From Microbacterium sp. BR1 (GTDB taxonomy: Bacteria; Actinomycetota; Actinomycetes; Actinomycetales; Microbacteriaceae), in NCBI RefSeq assembly GCF_002812725.1, contig NZ_NMUN01000003.1:62001-126000 (forward strand): 64,000 nt of DNA, read 5' to 3'. The position numbers and the translations under genes were made by a program. Shown here piece after piece: positions 18,161-27,295 of the stretch (the first letter of the stretch is position 1; every line of letters begins with the position of its first letter). The notes under the pieces are model-generated. The model was not told the origin of the DNA and searched no databases. It saw only the letters and a program-made list of their open reading frames with translations.

Positions 18161-19965
18161 CAGTACTTCCTCTCCATCGGCTGGTAGCGCGTGATCACGA
18201 CGGGTTTCCAATCGAGCGAGATGTGGTCGTCTGCTTTGGACGAGTGCGGGTCGCCGGTGAGGTAGGCCATGGTGTGCTTCATGTAGACCTCGTCGTCGCG
18301 CTTGGGGAAGTCGTCGCGCATGTGGCCGCCGCGGCTCTCCTTGCGGTTGCGGGCGGTGACGACCACGACCTCGGCGATGTCGAGCAGGAATCCGAGTTCG
18401 ACGGCCTCGAGCAGGTCGGTGTTGTAGCGCTTGCCCTTGTCGTCGACGTGGATGTTCATGAAGCGCTCGCGGAGCTCTTCGATGACCCCGAGCACGTGCG
18501 TCAGGGACTCCTCGGTGCGGAATACCTGGGCGTTCTTGTCCATCTCTTCCTGCAGCTTCTTGCGCAGGACCGAGATCCGCTCGGTTCCGGTGCCGGCGCG
18601 CAGTCCCTCGATGAGGTCGCGCACCGCGCCCGCGGGGTCTTCCGGGAGCGGCACGAACTCGGCGGTCTTGACGTACTCGACGGCGTTCTTGCCGGCCCGC
18701 TTGCCGAAGACGTTGATGTCGAGCAGCGAGTTGGTGCCGAGACGGTTCGAGCCGTGCACCGAGACGCACGCGCACTCGCCGGCGGCATAGAGGCCGGGAA
18801 CGACCGTGTCGTTGTCGGCGAGTACCTCGGCCGCGACGTTGGTCGGGATGCCGCCCATCGCGTAGTGCGCGGTCGGCATGACGGGAACCGGCTCGACGAC
18901 CGGGTCGACGCCCAGGTACGTGCGTGCGAACTCGGTGATGTCGGGGAGCTTGGTCTCGAGGACCTCGGCGCCGAGGTGGGTGCAGTCGAGCAGCACGTAG
19001 TCCTTGTGGGGACCCGCGCCGCGGCCCTCCGCGACCTCCTGCTGCATACAGCGACTGACGATGTCACGCGGTGCGAGGTCCTTGATGGTCGGCGCGTAGC
19101 GTTCCATGAAACGCTCGCCGGAGGCGTTGCGGAGGATGGCTCCTTCACCGCGCGCTCCCTCGGTCAGGAGGATGCCGAGGCCGGCCAGTCCGGTCGGGTG
19201 GAACTGGAAGAACTCCATGTCCTCGAGCGGCAGGCCCTTCCGCCAGACGATGCCGACGCCGTCGCCCGTGAGCGTGTGCGCGTTGGAGGTCGTCTTGTAG
19301 ATCTTGCCGAACCCGCCGGTCGCGAAGATGACCGCCTTGGAGTGGAAGACGTGCAGGTCACCCGTGGCGAGTTCGTACGCGACGACGCCGGACGTCTGGG
19401 TCTTGCCCTCGGCATCCTTCGACGTCAGCAGATCGAGCACGTAGAACTCGTTGAAGAAGTTGATGCCGAGCTTGACGCAGTTCTGGAACAGCGTCTGCAG
19501 GATCATGTGACCCGTGCGGTCGGCTGCGTAGCAGGCGCGGCGAACGGGCGTCTTGCCGTGGTCGGCCGTGTGGCCACCGAAGCGGCGCTGGTCGATCTTG
19601 CCCTCGGGGGTGCGATTGAAGGGCAGGCCCATGTTCTCGAGGTCGATGACCGCGTCGATCGCCTCTTTCGCGAGGATCTCGGCCGCGTCCTGGTCGACCA
19701 GGTAGTCGCCGCCCTTGACGGTGTCGAAGGTGTGCCACTCCCACGAGTCCTCTTCGACGTTCGCCAGCGCCGCGGCCATGCCGCCCTGCGCGGCGCCCGT
19801 GTGCGAGCGCGTCGGGTAGAGCTTCGAGATCACCGCGGTCTTGGCGTGCGGGCCGGCCTCGATCGCCGCACGCATGCCGGCGCCGCCGGCGCCGACGATG
19901 ACGATGTCGAACTGATGGTGGTGCACGTCGGTCTTGCGATCGGTGCCGGTCACGGTCGTCGTCAC
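18160..19965 (-). CDS. sdhA: Succinate dehydrogenase flavoprotein subunit
   Basis: 601 residues. It has the FAD-binding fold [15 protein letters not shown] (~22-36), the segment [15 protein letters not shown] holding the His for covalent FAD, and [33 protein letters not shown] includes an active-site arginine region, and [19 protein letters not shown] lies near the end of the FAD domain. It oxidises succinate to fumarate in the TCA cycle at the inner membrane face. The start is GTG at 19965. It follows sdhD by 41 bases and overlaps sdhB by one base. Confidence 0.97.
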   Translation of the reverse strand: MTTTVTGTDRKTDVHHHQFDIVIVGAGGAGMRAAIEAGPHAKTAVISKLYPTRSHTGAAQGGMAAALANVEEDSWEWHTFDTVKGGDYLVDQDAAEILAKEAIDAVIDLENMGLPFNRTPEGKIDQRRFGGHTADHGKTPVRRACYAADRTGHMILQTLFQNCVKLGINFFNEFYVLDLLTSKDAEGKTQTSGVVAYELATGDLHVFHSKAVIFATGGFGKIYKTTSNAHTLTGDGVGIVWRKGLPLEDMEFFQFHPTGLAGLGILLTEGARGEGAILRNASGERFMERYAPTIKDLAPRDIVSRCMQQEVAEGRGAGPHKDYVLLDCTHLGAEVLETKLPDITEFARTYLGVDPVVEPVPVMPTAHYAMGGIPTNVAAEVLADNDTVVPGLYAAGECACVSVHGSNRLGTNSLLDINVFGKRAGKNAVEYVKTAEFVPLPEDPAGAVRDLIEGLRAGTGTERISVLRKKLQEEMDKNAQVFRTEESLTHVLGVIEELRERFMNIHVDDKGKRYNTDLLEAVELGFLLDIAEVVVVTARNRKESRGGHMRDDFPKRDDEVYMKHTMAYLTGDPHSSKADDHISLDWKPVVITRYQPMERKY

Positions 19966-20006
19966 AGTGAGGTTGCCTTACGTAGAGGGGGTCGTCGAGG
20001 AGCGTG

Positions 20007-20462
20007 TCAGGCCGCGGCCTGGCACGACTCCCACAGGGTGCTCGATTCGGTGACCCCGATGCAGGGGTCGAAGGTGAAGACCACGAGCGTGCCGAGGATG
20101 ATGAGGAACGCGGCGGACAGTCCGATCGCCCAGACCAGCACGCGACGCGCGGTCGGGTGCGCCACGTAGTCGTTGACGATGGTGCGCATGCCGTTGCCGC
20201 CATGGATCAGCGCGAGCCACAGCATGGCGACGTCCCACCACTGCCAGAGCGGGTTCGCCAGCTTGCCCGCGACGAAGCCGAAGTCGATGCCGTGGATGCC
20301 GTCGCCGACCATCAGGTTGGCGAACAGATGGCCGAAGATCAGGACGACCAGGATCGCGCCGGAGACGCGCATGTAGACCCAACCCCACTTTTCGAGGTTG
20401 ATGCCGCGGCGCTTCGGCCGGGCGTAGGGCGATCGGGGCGCCGCGAGCGTGTCAGCGGTCAT
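20007..20462 (-). CDS. sdhD: Succinate dehydrogenase hydrophobic anchor subunit
   Basis: 151 residues with three membrane helices. It begins with a basic RPKRRGINLEKWGWVYMRVSG, then AILVVLIFGHLFANLMVG with a likely haem-ligand His, then DVAMLWLALIHGGNGMR and a third span VLVWAIGLSAAFLIILGTLV. With SdhC it anchors SdhAB and forms the quinone and haem site. The ATG shares one base with the sdhC stop (TGATG). Confidence 0.9.
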   Translation of the reverse strand: MTADTLAAPRSPYARPKRRGINLEKWGWVYMRVSGAILVVLIFGHLFANLMVGDGIHGIDFGFVAGKLANPLWQWWDVAMLWLALIHGGNGMRTIVNDYVAHPTARRVLVWAIGLSAAFLIILGTLVVFTFDPCIGVTESSTLWESCQAAA

Positions 20463-20890
20463 CAGTGCCCACCTCCCGAGAAGACGTTGATGAGATGTCG
20501 GGGTGTGAATGCGGCCATCGTGACGAACCAGACGCCGAGGACGATCCAGAACATCTGACGCTGGTATTTCGCCCCCTTCGACCAGAAGTCGATCAGGATG
20601 ATGCGCAGGCCGTTGAACGCGTGGTACGCGATCGCCGCGACCAGGAAGACCTCGCCGATACCCATGATCGGGTTCTTGTAGGTACCGATGACCGCGTCGT
20701 ATGCCTCGGGTGACACGCGGATGAGCGCGGTGTCGAGCACGTGCACCAGCAGGAAGAAGAAGATCGCGACGCCGGTGATGCGGTGTAGAACCCAGGACCA
20801 CATGCCTTCGCGGCCACGATAGAGCGTGCCGGCGGGGCGCTTGGAGGTGGTCTCTGAGATCGACAGTGCCTGGCGGGTGTCTGCGGACAC
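20462..20890 (-). CDS. sdhC: Succinate dehydrogenase cytochrome b556 subunit
   Basis: 142 residues and three membrane spans. It shows the SdhC signature SWVLHRITGVAIFFFLLVHV with the conserved RITG and the haem-ligand His, then AYHAFNGLRIILID in the second span. It is the first gene of sdhCDAB. The GTG at 20890 has GGGAGGA about 7 bases upstream. A TAGGAT -10 with a TGACCT -35 at 17-base spacing lies further upstream, overlapped by an iron-box-like palindrome. Confidence 0.93.
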   Translation of the reverse strand: MSADTRQALSISETTSKRPAGTLYRGREGMWSWVLHRITGVAIFFFLLVHVLDTALIRVSPEAYDAVIGTYKNPIMGIGEVFLVAAIAYHAFNGLRIILIDFWSKGAKYQRQMFWIVLGVWFVTMAAFTPRHLINVFSGGGH

Positions 20891-20966
20891 GGTCGTCCTC
20901 CCTGATCGGTGCGAGGTACGGATGCGCCGAGCCGACGCGGCCCGAACACTACGAACATCCTATTCC

Positions 20967-21018
20967 CGGTCGACGACGGTAAGGCGATTAGGTCACCCTA
21001 ACTATCTCGATGTCGAGA
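20967..21018. promoter_or_regulatory. sdh promoter with iron-box-like palindrome and second palindrome
   Basis: On the minus strand TGACCT (20995-20990), a 17-base gap and TAGGAT (20972-20967) form the sdh promoter. TTAGG-tcac-CCTAA (20988-21001) covers its -35 and resembles half to two thirds of the actinobacterial DtxR/IdeR box (about 13 of 19 positions). A perfect 6-2-6 palindrome TCTCGATGTCGAGA (21005-21018) follows. Iron control of sdh by DtxR-type regulators is known in other actinobacteria; here it is inference. manC reads the other way with its own TACCCT box at 21057-21062. Confidence 0.5.
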
Positions 21019-21068
21019 GAGTTCGGGCGGGTTCGATGGCAGGGGAGCGCCCCGGCTACCCTGGCTGC

Positions 21069-22181
21069 ATGGCACATCCGATCGAAGGCTTCTACGCCGT
21101 CATCCCGGCGGGCGGTGTGGGTAGCAGGCTGTGGCCGCTCTCTCGCGCCGACGCCCCGAAGTTCCTGCACGACCTGACGGGGTCGGGGCAGACGCTCCTG
21201 CGCGACACCTGGGACAGGCTCGCGCCGCTGGCGGGGGACGACCGCATCGCCGTCGTCACGGGTCGCGCCCACCGCGCGGCCGTGGAGGCGGAGCTGCCGG
21301 ACATCACGGACGCCAACGTGCTGCTCGAATCCGAGCCCCGCGATTCCGCGGCCGCGATCGGGCTGGCGGCCGCCGTTCTGTCGCGCCGCGAGCCCGACGT
21401 GATCATCGGCTCGTTCGCGGCCGATCACGTCATCCGCGGCGTGCGGACGTTCGAGTTCGCGGTGCAGCAGGCGGTTTCCGTCGCGCGCGAGGGGTACATC
21501 TGCACGATCGGCATACAACCCTCCGAACCATCCGTCGGCTTCGGCTACATCAAGAAGGGCGACGAGCTGGTCGTCGACGGGGCGCCCGAGGCGGCCGCCG
21601 TCGAGCGATTCGTCGAGAAGCCCGACCTCGAAACCGCCAAGCAGTACTTCGCGGACCGCTCCTATCTGTGGAACGCGGGAATGTTCATCTCGCGTGCCGA
21701 CGTGCTGCTCGCCGAGATCGAGCGCAACGAGCCCGAACTCCACGCGGGGCTCATGGAACTCGCCGAGGCGTGGGACGATCGCGATCGCCGCGGTCCCGTG
21801 GTCGACCGTGTCTGGCCGCGGCTGAAGAAGATCGCGATCGACTACGCCGTGGCGGAGCCGGCCGCCGAACGGGGACGTCTGGCCGTCATCCCGGGGCACT
21901 TCGACTGGGACGACGTCGGGGACTTCGCCAGCCTGGCGAAACTGAACTCCCACGGCCGAGGCGAGCTCGCCATCCTCGGCGGCAACGCGCGAGTGCTGGC
22001 GGATGCCTCGAGCGGCATCGTCGTCTCGCAGACCAAGCGCGTCATCAGCGTCATCGGGGTGCAGGACATCGTGATCGTCGACACCGAGGACGCGCTGCTC
22101 GTCACGACGAGCGAGCACGCCCAGCGCGTCAAGGGCGTCGTGGATGCCCTGAAGCTCAGTGGACAGGGCCAAGTCCTGTGA
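21069..22181 (+). CDS. manC: Mannose-1-phosphate guanylyltransferase
   Basis: 370 residues. It makes GDP-mannose from mannose 1-phosphate and GTP for glycans and lipoglycans. The nucleotide loop is VIPAGGVGSRLWPLSRADAPKF (GGVGSRLWP ~13-21), followed by IIGSFAADHVI, and the sugar-phosphate part has VERFVEKPD, YLWNAGMFISRADVLL and FDWDDVGDFASL. It lacks the C-terminal isomerase domain of two-domain ManC proteins. The ATG at 21069 lies 6 bases after TACCCT, so it is probably leaderless. The stop overlaps the next GTG start (GTGA). Confidence 0.93.
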   Translation: MAHPIEGFYAVIPAGGVGSRLWPLSRADAPKFLHDLTGSGQTLLRDTWDRLAPLAGDDRIAVVTGRAHRAAVEAELPDITDANVLLESEPRDSAAAIGLAAAVLSRREPDVIIGSFAADHVIRGVRTFEFAVQQAVSVAREGYICTIGIQPSEPSVGFGYIKKGDELVVDGAPEAAAVERFVEKPDLETAKQYFADRSYLWNAGMFISRADVLLAEIERNEPELHAGLMELAEAWDDRDRRGPVVDRVWPRLKKIAIDYAVAEPAAERGRLAVIPGHFDWDDVGDFASLAKLNSHGRGELAILGGNARVLADASSGIVVSQTKRVISVIGVQDIVIVDTEDALLVTTSEHAQRVKGVVDALKLSGQGQVL

Positions 22182-23182
22182 CCGCAGATGCGGTTGCCGA
22201 GGCCGTCGACGCACAGAGCCCGATCCCTCTCGTCATCGACACCGACACGGCGCAGGATGACTGTGTCGCCCTGCTCGTCGGGCTGCTCGATCCGGCCGCG
22301 GACCTGCTCGCCATCACGATGGTGGCGGGTAACGTCGGGTTCGACCAGCAGGTGCGCAACGCCCACCTGACGCTCGCCGCCGCGGGCCGCCTCGGCGAGG
22401 TGCCGATCCACCTCGGCTGCCGGCGTCCGCTCGTGCGCGACTGGGTCTCGGCCGAGAACGTCCACGGCGACGGCTCCGGCGGTCTCTCGATCGACGAGGA
22501 CGGCCTCGAGGTGTCCGCCGAACACGGGGTAGACGCCCTCATCCGCTTGGCCGCCGAGAACCCGGGTACGCTCCGGATCGTCGCGATCGGGCCGCTGACG
22601 AACATCGCCACGGCGCTCGTGAAAGACCCCGACTTCGTCCGGAACGTCGGCGAGCTCTACATCATGGGCGGCTCGAACAACGGGCGGGGCAACATCACGG
22701 CCGCGGCCGAGTACAACTTCTACGTCGACCCCGAGGCCGCCAAGGCCGTCTTCGCCGCGGGCTTCGACATCACCGTCATCCCGTGGGACCCGCTGACCCT
22801 GCGCGATGCGGTCTTCTCGCGCGACCGGCTTGCCGAGCTCGCCGAGATCGGAACGCCCCTCGCGGCCTTCTTCACGCGCATCGTCGACACCACGCTGGCG
22901 TTCGACGAGTCGGTCGGCATCCCGGGGTCGACGCATCCCGACTCGCTCACAGCGGCCGTGCTGGTGCGTCCCGAGCTCGTTCTCGAGTCGTCGCGATACG
23001 CCGTCGACGTCGAGACGGGGTCGGACCTGACACGTGGCTATTCGGCGATGTCCTGGGGAGTGCACGACCTGGAGCCGAACGCCCGCGTCATCGAGCGCGT
23101 CGACGCGGACGGATTCTTCGGCTACATCCGTCGGTTGCTTGCCGCGCACGTCGCCCCGAGCAGGTCTATCCGCGGGTTCTGA
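22178..23182 (+). CDS. Inosine-uridine preferring nucleoside hydrolase family protein
   Basis: 334 residues. IunH-type enzymes hydrolyse ribonucleosides to base and ribose. The N-terminal calcium-binding aspartates appear as IDTDTAQDDCVAL (Asp21, Asp23, Asp27, Asp28), where DTDPGIDDALAL is usual. AIGPLTNIATAL (~145), ELYIMGGSNNGRGN and AEYNFYVDPEAA match the family. The late GIPGSTHPDSLTAA replaces the usual HDPLA segment, so substrate preference may differ. The GTG start overlaps the manC stop, although its function fits the following nucleoside import locus better than mannose metabolism. Confidence 0.87.
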   Translation: MTADAVAEAVDAQSPIPLVIDTDTAQDDCVALLVGLLDPAADLLAITMVAGNVGFDQQVRNAHLTLAAAGRLGEVPIHLGCRRPLVRDWVSAENVHGDGSGGLSIDEDGLEVSAEHGVDALIRLAAENPGTLRIVAIGPLTNIATALVKDPDFVRNVGELYIMGGSNNGRGNITAAAEYNFYVDPEAAKAVFAAGFDITVIPWDPLTLRDAVFSRDRLAELAEIGTPLAAFFTRIVDTTLAFDESVGIPGSTHPDSLTAAVLVRPELVLESSRYAVDVETGSDLTRGYSAMSWGVHDLEPNARVIERVDADGFFGYIRRLLAAHVAPSRSIRGF

Positions 23183-23187
23183 CGTCA

Positions 23188-23220
23188 CGTTCGCGGCCGC
23201 ATGCGATGGGGCCGCGAACG
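23188..23220 (+). terminator. Hairpin after the nucleoside hydrolase gene
   Basis: A perfect 11-bp stem CGTTCGCGGCC (23188-23198) with GGCCGCGAACG (23210-23220) starts 5 bases after the stop codon. The following GTCATGTTTC is only weakly T-rich. It is the probable end of the manC-iunH transcript. Downstream, AGCG-n9-CGCT (23238-23254) may be an operator for the importer operon, low confidence. Confidence 0.7.
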
Positions 23221-23366
23221 GTCATGTTTCGGATCGGTAGCGCTTTGATAACGCTTCGCGCCCAGAGCCCGTCAGCGGTGTCGGGAGTCGCGTCACACGA
23301 CGTAACGTTTCTTTGTCCGTCCCGGCTCGCTTCGCGTTCCCGGGGCTGAACCAAGAGAGGAATCCC

Positions 23367-24434
23367 GTGAAATCATTCACCCGCAAGCGCGCGCTCGGCG
23401 CCGCAGCGATCGCCGGCGTCGCCGCCCTCATGCTCACCGCCTGTGGTGCCGCCCCCGAGGACGACGCGAGCGGCTCGCCCGCTGCCGACACCGACTTCCT
23501 GGCCTGCGCCGTCTCCGACGAGGGCAGCTGGAACGACAAGAGCTTCAACGAGGCGGCCTACGGCGGCCTCGTCAAGGCCGAGGACGAACTGGGCGTCGAG
23601 ATCCAGGGCCTGGAGTCCTCCAGCGGTGAAGACTTCGAGCCCAACCTGACCGCGATGGTCGAGGCAGGCTGCGACGTGACTTTCGCCGTCGGCTTCAACT
23701 TCTCGATCAATGACGTCATGACCAACGTCGCGAACGACAACCCCGACGCGCACTTCGTCTGGATCGACGGCTGGAACTCGGGCGAGACCAACCTCAAGCC
23801 CATCCAGTACTCGATGGCCGAGTCCAGCTTCCTCGCGGGCTACCTCGCCGCGGCCTACTCGACGACCAAGACGGTCGGCACGTACGGCGGCATGGACATC
23901 GACGCCGTCACCGTCTTCATGAAGGGCTTCGAGAACGGCGCGAAGTACTACGAGAAGGAGACCGGCACCCCGGTCACCGTCGTCGGCATGACCGACTTCG
24001 TGGGCGACTTCGAGAACACCGGCCTGGCCAAGTCGATCTCTGAGGGCCAGCTCACCGCCGGCGCCGACGTGATCTTCCCGGTCGCCGGTGGCCTGTTCAC
24101 GGCCACCGCCGAGGCGATCCGCGAGTCCGGCGGCAACGCCGTCATGCTCGGTGTCGACAAGGACATCGCCGTCACGCAGCCCGAGCTCGCCGACATCACG
24201 CTGACCTCGGTCGAGAAGCGCATGACTCAGGCCGTGTTCGACGTCATCCAGGCGCTCGCCGACGGTGAGGCGTTCGACATCGAGCCCTACATCGGCACCC
24301 TGGCGAACGACGGCACCGCGCTCAGCAGCTTCGGCGAGTTCGACGACAAGGTCTCGGACGAGATCAAGACGAAGCTCGACGAGCTGAAGGCCGGCATCAT
24401 CGACGGGTCGATCGACCCGCTCGCTGCGCCGTAA
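23367..24434 (+). CDS. BMP family nucleoside-binding lipoprotein of an ABC importer
   Basis: 355 residues. The signal peptide is lipoprotein type: basic MKSFTRKRALG, a hydrophobic stretch, and lipobox LTAC (Cys ~26). The mature part is a periplasmic-binding fold of the Med/PnrA kind: DEGSWNDKSFNEAAYGGL, VGFNFSINDVMTNVA, FLAGYLAAAYSTTKTVGTYG, DVIFPVAGGLFTATAEA and DKDIAVTQPELADITLTSVEK. It captures purine or other nucleosides outside the cell. The GTG at 23367 has AGAGAGG before it. A terminator hairpin lies between it and the ATPase gene, so it is probably made in excess. Confidence 0.9.
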   Translation: MKSFTRKRALGAAAIAGVAALMLTACGAAPEDDASGSPAADTDFLACAVSDEGSWNDKSFNEAAYGGLVKAEDELGVEIQGLESSSGEDFEPNLTAMVEAGCDVTFAVGFNFSINDVMTNVANDNPDAHFVWIDGWNSGETNLKPIQYSMAESSFLAGYLAAAYSTTKTVGTYGGMDIDAVTVFMKGFENGAKYYEKETGTPVTVVGMTDFVGDFENTGLAKSISEGQLTAGADVIFPVAGGLFTATAEAIRESGGNAVMLGVDKDIAVTQPELADITLTSVEKRMTQAVFDVIQALADGEAFDIEPYIGTLANDGTALSSFGEFDDKVSDEIKTKLDELKAGIIDGSIDPLAAP

Positions 24435-24468
24435 CGACACGAGCGCCGAAACGACGCACGCACGCATT

Positions 24469-24500
24469 CCGGGGCGGCCGATCGGTCGCCCCGGTTTGTG
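24469..24500 (+). terminator. Hairpin terminator between binding protein and ATPase genes
   Basis: Stem CCGGGGCG (24469-24476) with CGCCCCGG (24487-24494), inner GCCGATCGGT partly self-pairing, followed by TTTGTGT. It probably attenuates read-through and gives more binding protein than transporter. Confidence 0.75.
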
Positions 24501-24536
24501 TCGTCTGGGGCCGGTTTCCGGCAGGATGGGTGGACC

Positions 24537-26033
24537 ATGAAACTCGAGCTCCGCGGGATCACGAAGCGATTCGGATCCCTTGTTGCCAATGACGCCATCA
24601 GCATCACCGTCGAGTCGGGCCAGATCCACGCCCTGCTCGGTGAGAACGGCGCCGGCAAGTCCACCCTCATGAACGTCCTCTTCGGGCTGTACCAGGCCGA
24701 CGAGGGAGAGATCCTTCTCGATGGCGTTCCCCAGCACTTCTCCGGCCCCGGCCAGGCGATGTCGGCCGGAATCGGGATGGTGCACCAGCACTTCATGCTG
24801 ATCCCGGTGTTCACGGTCGCCGAGAACATCATGCTCGGCCACGAGCCCACCCGGGCGGGCGTGATCAACCTGCCCGAGGCGCGCCGCCGAGTGCGCGAGA
24901 TCTCCGAACGGTTCGGATTCCACATCGATCCGGATGCGCTCGTCGAGGACCTTCCCGTCGGAGCACAGCAGCGTGTCGAGATCATCAAGGCGCTCTCGCG
25001 CGAGGCGAAGGTCCTCGTGCTCGACGAACCGACCGCCGTCCTGACCCCGCAAGAGACCGACGAACTGATGGCGACGATGCGTCGGCTCGCCGAGCACGGC
25101 ACGTCGATCGTCTTCATCACCCACAAGCTGCGCGAGGTCAAGGCCGTCGCCGACACCATCACCGTCATCCGCCTCGGCAAGGTCGTCGGAGAGGCCCCGC
25201 CCAGTGCGTCGACCGACGAGCTCGCCGCGCTCATGGTCGGACGCGACGTCGAGCTGACCGTGCACAAGGACGCCCCGAAGCTCGGCGATGAGGTGTTCGT
25301 CGTTCGCGACCTGACCCTGTTCAGTCCGGCCGGCGTCCGCCAGCTCGATGACGTGTCGTTCTCGATCCGTGAGGGCGAGGTGCTCGCCATCGCGGGCGTC
25401 CAGGGCAACGGCCAGACCGAGCTCACCGAGACGATCGTGGGGCTGCGCGACAAGGCTCGCGGATCGATCACGCTCCACGGCAAGGAGCTCGTGTCGGAGG
25501 ACGTCCGTCACGTGCTCGAGAGCGGCGTCGGCTTCGTTCCCGAAGACCGCACGGTCGATGGACTCGTGGCCGAGTTCTCGGTCGCCGAGAACCTCATGAT
25601 CGACCGATCGTTCTCGGGACCGTTCACCAAGGGACCGTCGATCGACTTCGCCCACCGCGACCGTTTCGCCGAGCAGGCGATCACGGACTTCGACATCCGC
25701 ACGCCCAGCCGCGACACGCTGGTCGGTCGTCTGTCCGGGGGGAACCAGCAGAAGGTCGTGTTGGCGCGGGAGTTGGGGCGCGACCTCAAGCTGCTCGTCG
25801 CGTCGCAGCCGACCCGCGGCGTCGACGTCGGTTCGATCGAGTTCATCCACGAGCGCATCATCGCGGTGCGCGACTCGGGCGTTCCGGTGCTCATCATCTC
25901 GACCGAGCTCGACGAGGTCATCGCCCTCGCCGACCGGATCGCCGTCATGTACCGCGGAGCGATCATCGACATCGTCCCGGCCGACACACCCCGCGAAAAG
26001 CTGGGTCGCCTGATGGCAGGAGTCACGGAATGA
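24537..26033 (+). CDS. Nucleoside/simple-sugar ABC importer ATPase, two nucleotide-binding domains
   Basis: 498 residues with two fused ATPase domains, RbsA/MglA style. Domain 1 has Walker A GENGAGKST (~36-44), a short signature region LPVGAQQRVEI, Walker B VLVLDEPTAVLTP and the switch His in FITHKL. Domain 2 has the degenerate Walker A typical of this class (AGVQGNGQTEL), signature LSGGNQQK, and LVASQPTRGVDVGS where Walker B lies. The ATG at 24537 is the start of the conserved MKLELRGITKRFG; the upstream 13 codons lack conservation marks. It overlaps the first permease gene (ATGA). Confidence 0.93.
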   Translation: MKLELRGITKRFGSLVANDAISITVESGQIHALLGENGAGKSTLMNVLFGLYQADEGEILLDGVPQHFSGPGQAMSAGIGMVHQHFMLIPVFTVAENIMLGHEPTRAGVINLPEARRRVREISERFGFHIDPDALVEDLPVGAQQRVEIIKALSREAKVLVLDEPTAVLTPQETDELMATMRRLAEHGTSIVFITHKLREVKAVADTITVIRLGKVVGEAPPSASTDELAALMVGRDVELTVHKDAPKLGDEVFVVRDLTLFSPAGVRQLDDVSFSIREGEVLAIAGVQGNGQTELTETIVGLRDKARGSITLHGKELVSEDVRHVLESGVGFVPEDRTVDGLVAEFSVAENLMIDRSFSGPFTKGPSIDFAHRDRFAEQAITDFDIRTPSRDTLVGRLSGGNQQKVVLARELGRDLKLLVASQPTRGVDVGSIEFIHERIIAVRDSGVPVLIISTELDEVIALADRIAVMYRGAIIDIVPADTPREKLGRLMAGVTE

Positions 26034-27295
26034 GCACGGCACAGGCCGCCCCGCAGGCCCCCACCCCCGCCGAAGCCGGACGCCCGCGCTGGAACGACGT
26101 CCTGCACGACATCGCCGCGGGCGGCTTCGTCCGCACGATCGCCGCCGTCATCCTGTCGCTGGCCGTCGCATCCATCCTGATCGTCTTCACGAACGACGAT
26201 GTGCTCGGAACCCTGAGCTATTTCTTCTCGCGTCCGGGCGACTTCTTCGTCGCCGCCGGCCAAGCGATCGGCAACGCCTACGCCGCGCTGTTCCGCGGGG
26301 CGATCTACAACTACACCGCAACGTCGTTCGAGGCCGGCATCCGTCCACTCGTCGAGTCGCTGCGTTTCGCCGGGCCGCTCATCGCGGCCGGCCTGGGTGT
26401 CGCCCTCACCTTCCGTGCGGGCCTGTTCAACATCGGTGGGCAGGGGCAGCTCGTGATGGGCGCGATCTGGTCGGCATGGGCGTCGTTCCAGCTGCACCTG
26501 CCGTGGGGCCTGCACCTGATCGTCGCGATGATCTTCGGCTTCGTCGGCGCGGGACTCTGGGCGGGCATCGCCGGTTTCCTGAAGGCCAAGACGGGCGCCC
26601 ACGAGGTCATCGTCACGATCATGATGAACTACATCGCGGTTTCGCTCGCGACCTACCTCATGCGCACGCCGGTCCTGCACGACATGGACGGCGGAAACAA
26701 CCCCACGACGAGGCCGCCGGACGAGACGGCCGTGTTCCCCCGCATCCTGGGCGAGGGCTTCGATCTGCGAGTGAGCTTCATCCTGTGCCTGGTGGCGGTC
26801 ATCGTCTACTGGTGGCTGATGGAGCGGTCGTCGCTCGGATTCCGTCTGCGGATGGTGGGGCTCAACCCCGACGCTGCACGCGCCGCGGGCGTCAACGTGG
26901 GTCGTATGTACATCACCGCGATGGTGTTGTCGGGCCTCTTCATCGGTCTCGCCGGCATCAACCAGTCGCTCGGACGCGACGGCAATTTCGGGCCGGGGAT
27001 CGATTCCGGTATCGGATTCGACGCGATCACGGTCGCCCTGCTCGGAAGCTCGACAGCGCCCGGTGTGCTTCTGGCGGGCATCCTGTTCGGCATGTTCCGC
27101 GCCGCGAGCCCGACGATGCAGCTGGCGGATGTCTCGCCCGAGATCCTCGGTGTCATCCAGGGCCTGATCGTGCTCTTCATCGCCGCCCCGCCCCTGGTGC
27201 GGGCGATCTTCCGGTTCCTGCCGAAGCCGCGCGAAGTGACCGAACTCAATACCAGGTCCAAACCGCAGCTCGAGGCGAAGGAAGAAGTCCAATGA
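26030..27295 (+). CDS. Nucleoside ABC importer permease, first subunit
   Basis: 421 residues, BPD_transp_2 family, with eight to ten membrane helices. It carries GLGVALTFRAGLFNIGGQGQ, HEVIVTIMMNYIAVSL, RLRMVGLNPDAARAAGVNV and GIGFDAITVALLGSSTAPGV, which are the family signatures of YufP/NupP-type nucleoside permeases. It overlaps the ATPase before and the second permease after it by 4 bases each. With the BMP lipoprotein it forms the import channel. Confidence 0.92.
   Translation: MSTAQAAPQAPTPAEAGRPRWNDVLHDIAAGGFVRTIAAVILSLAVASILIVFTNDDVLGTLSYFFSRPGDFFVAAGQAIGNAYAALFRGAIYNYTATSFEAGIRPLVESLRFAGPLIAAGLGVALTFRAGLFNIGGQGQLVMGAIWSAWASFQLHLPWGLHLIVAMIFGFVGAGLWAGIAGFLKAKTGAHEVIVTIMMNYIAVSLATYLMRTPVLHDMDGGNNPTTRPPDETAVFPRILGEGFDLRVSFILCLVAVIVYWWLMERSSLGFRLRMVGLNPDAARAAGVNVGRMYITAMVLSGLFIGLAGINQSLGRDGNFGPGIDSGIGFDAITVALLGSSTAPGVLLAGILFGMFRAASPTMQLADVSPEILGVIQGLIVLFIAAPPLVRAIFRFLPKPREVTELNTRSKPQLEAKEEVQ

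Noticed and set aside
23373..26042. An 889-codon open frame on the minus strand
   Set aside because: It runs antisense to the BMP lipoprotein and ABC ATPase genes, which have full family motifs. Long empty antisense frames are expected at this GC content, and its translation is low-complexity Arg/Asp/Val/Gly.
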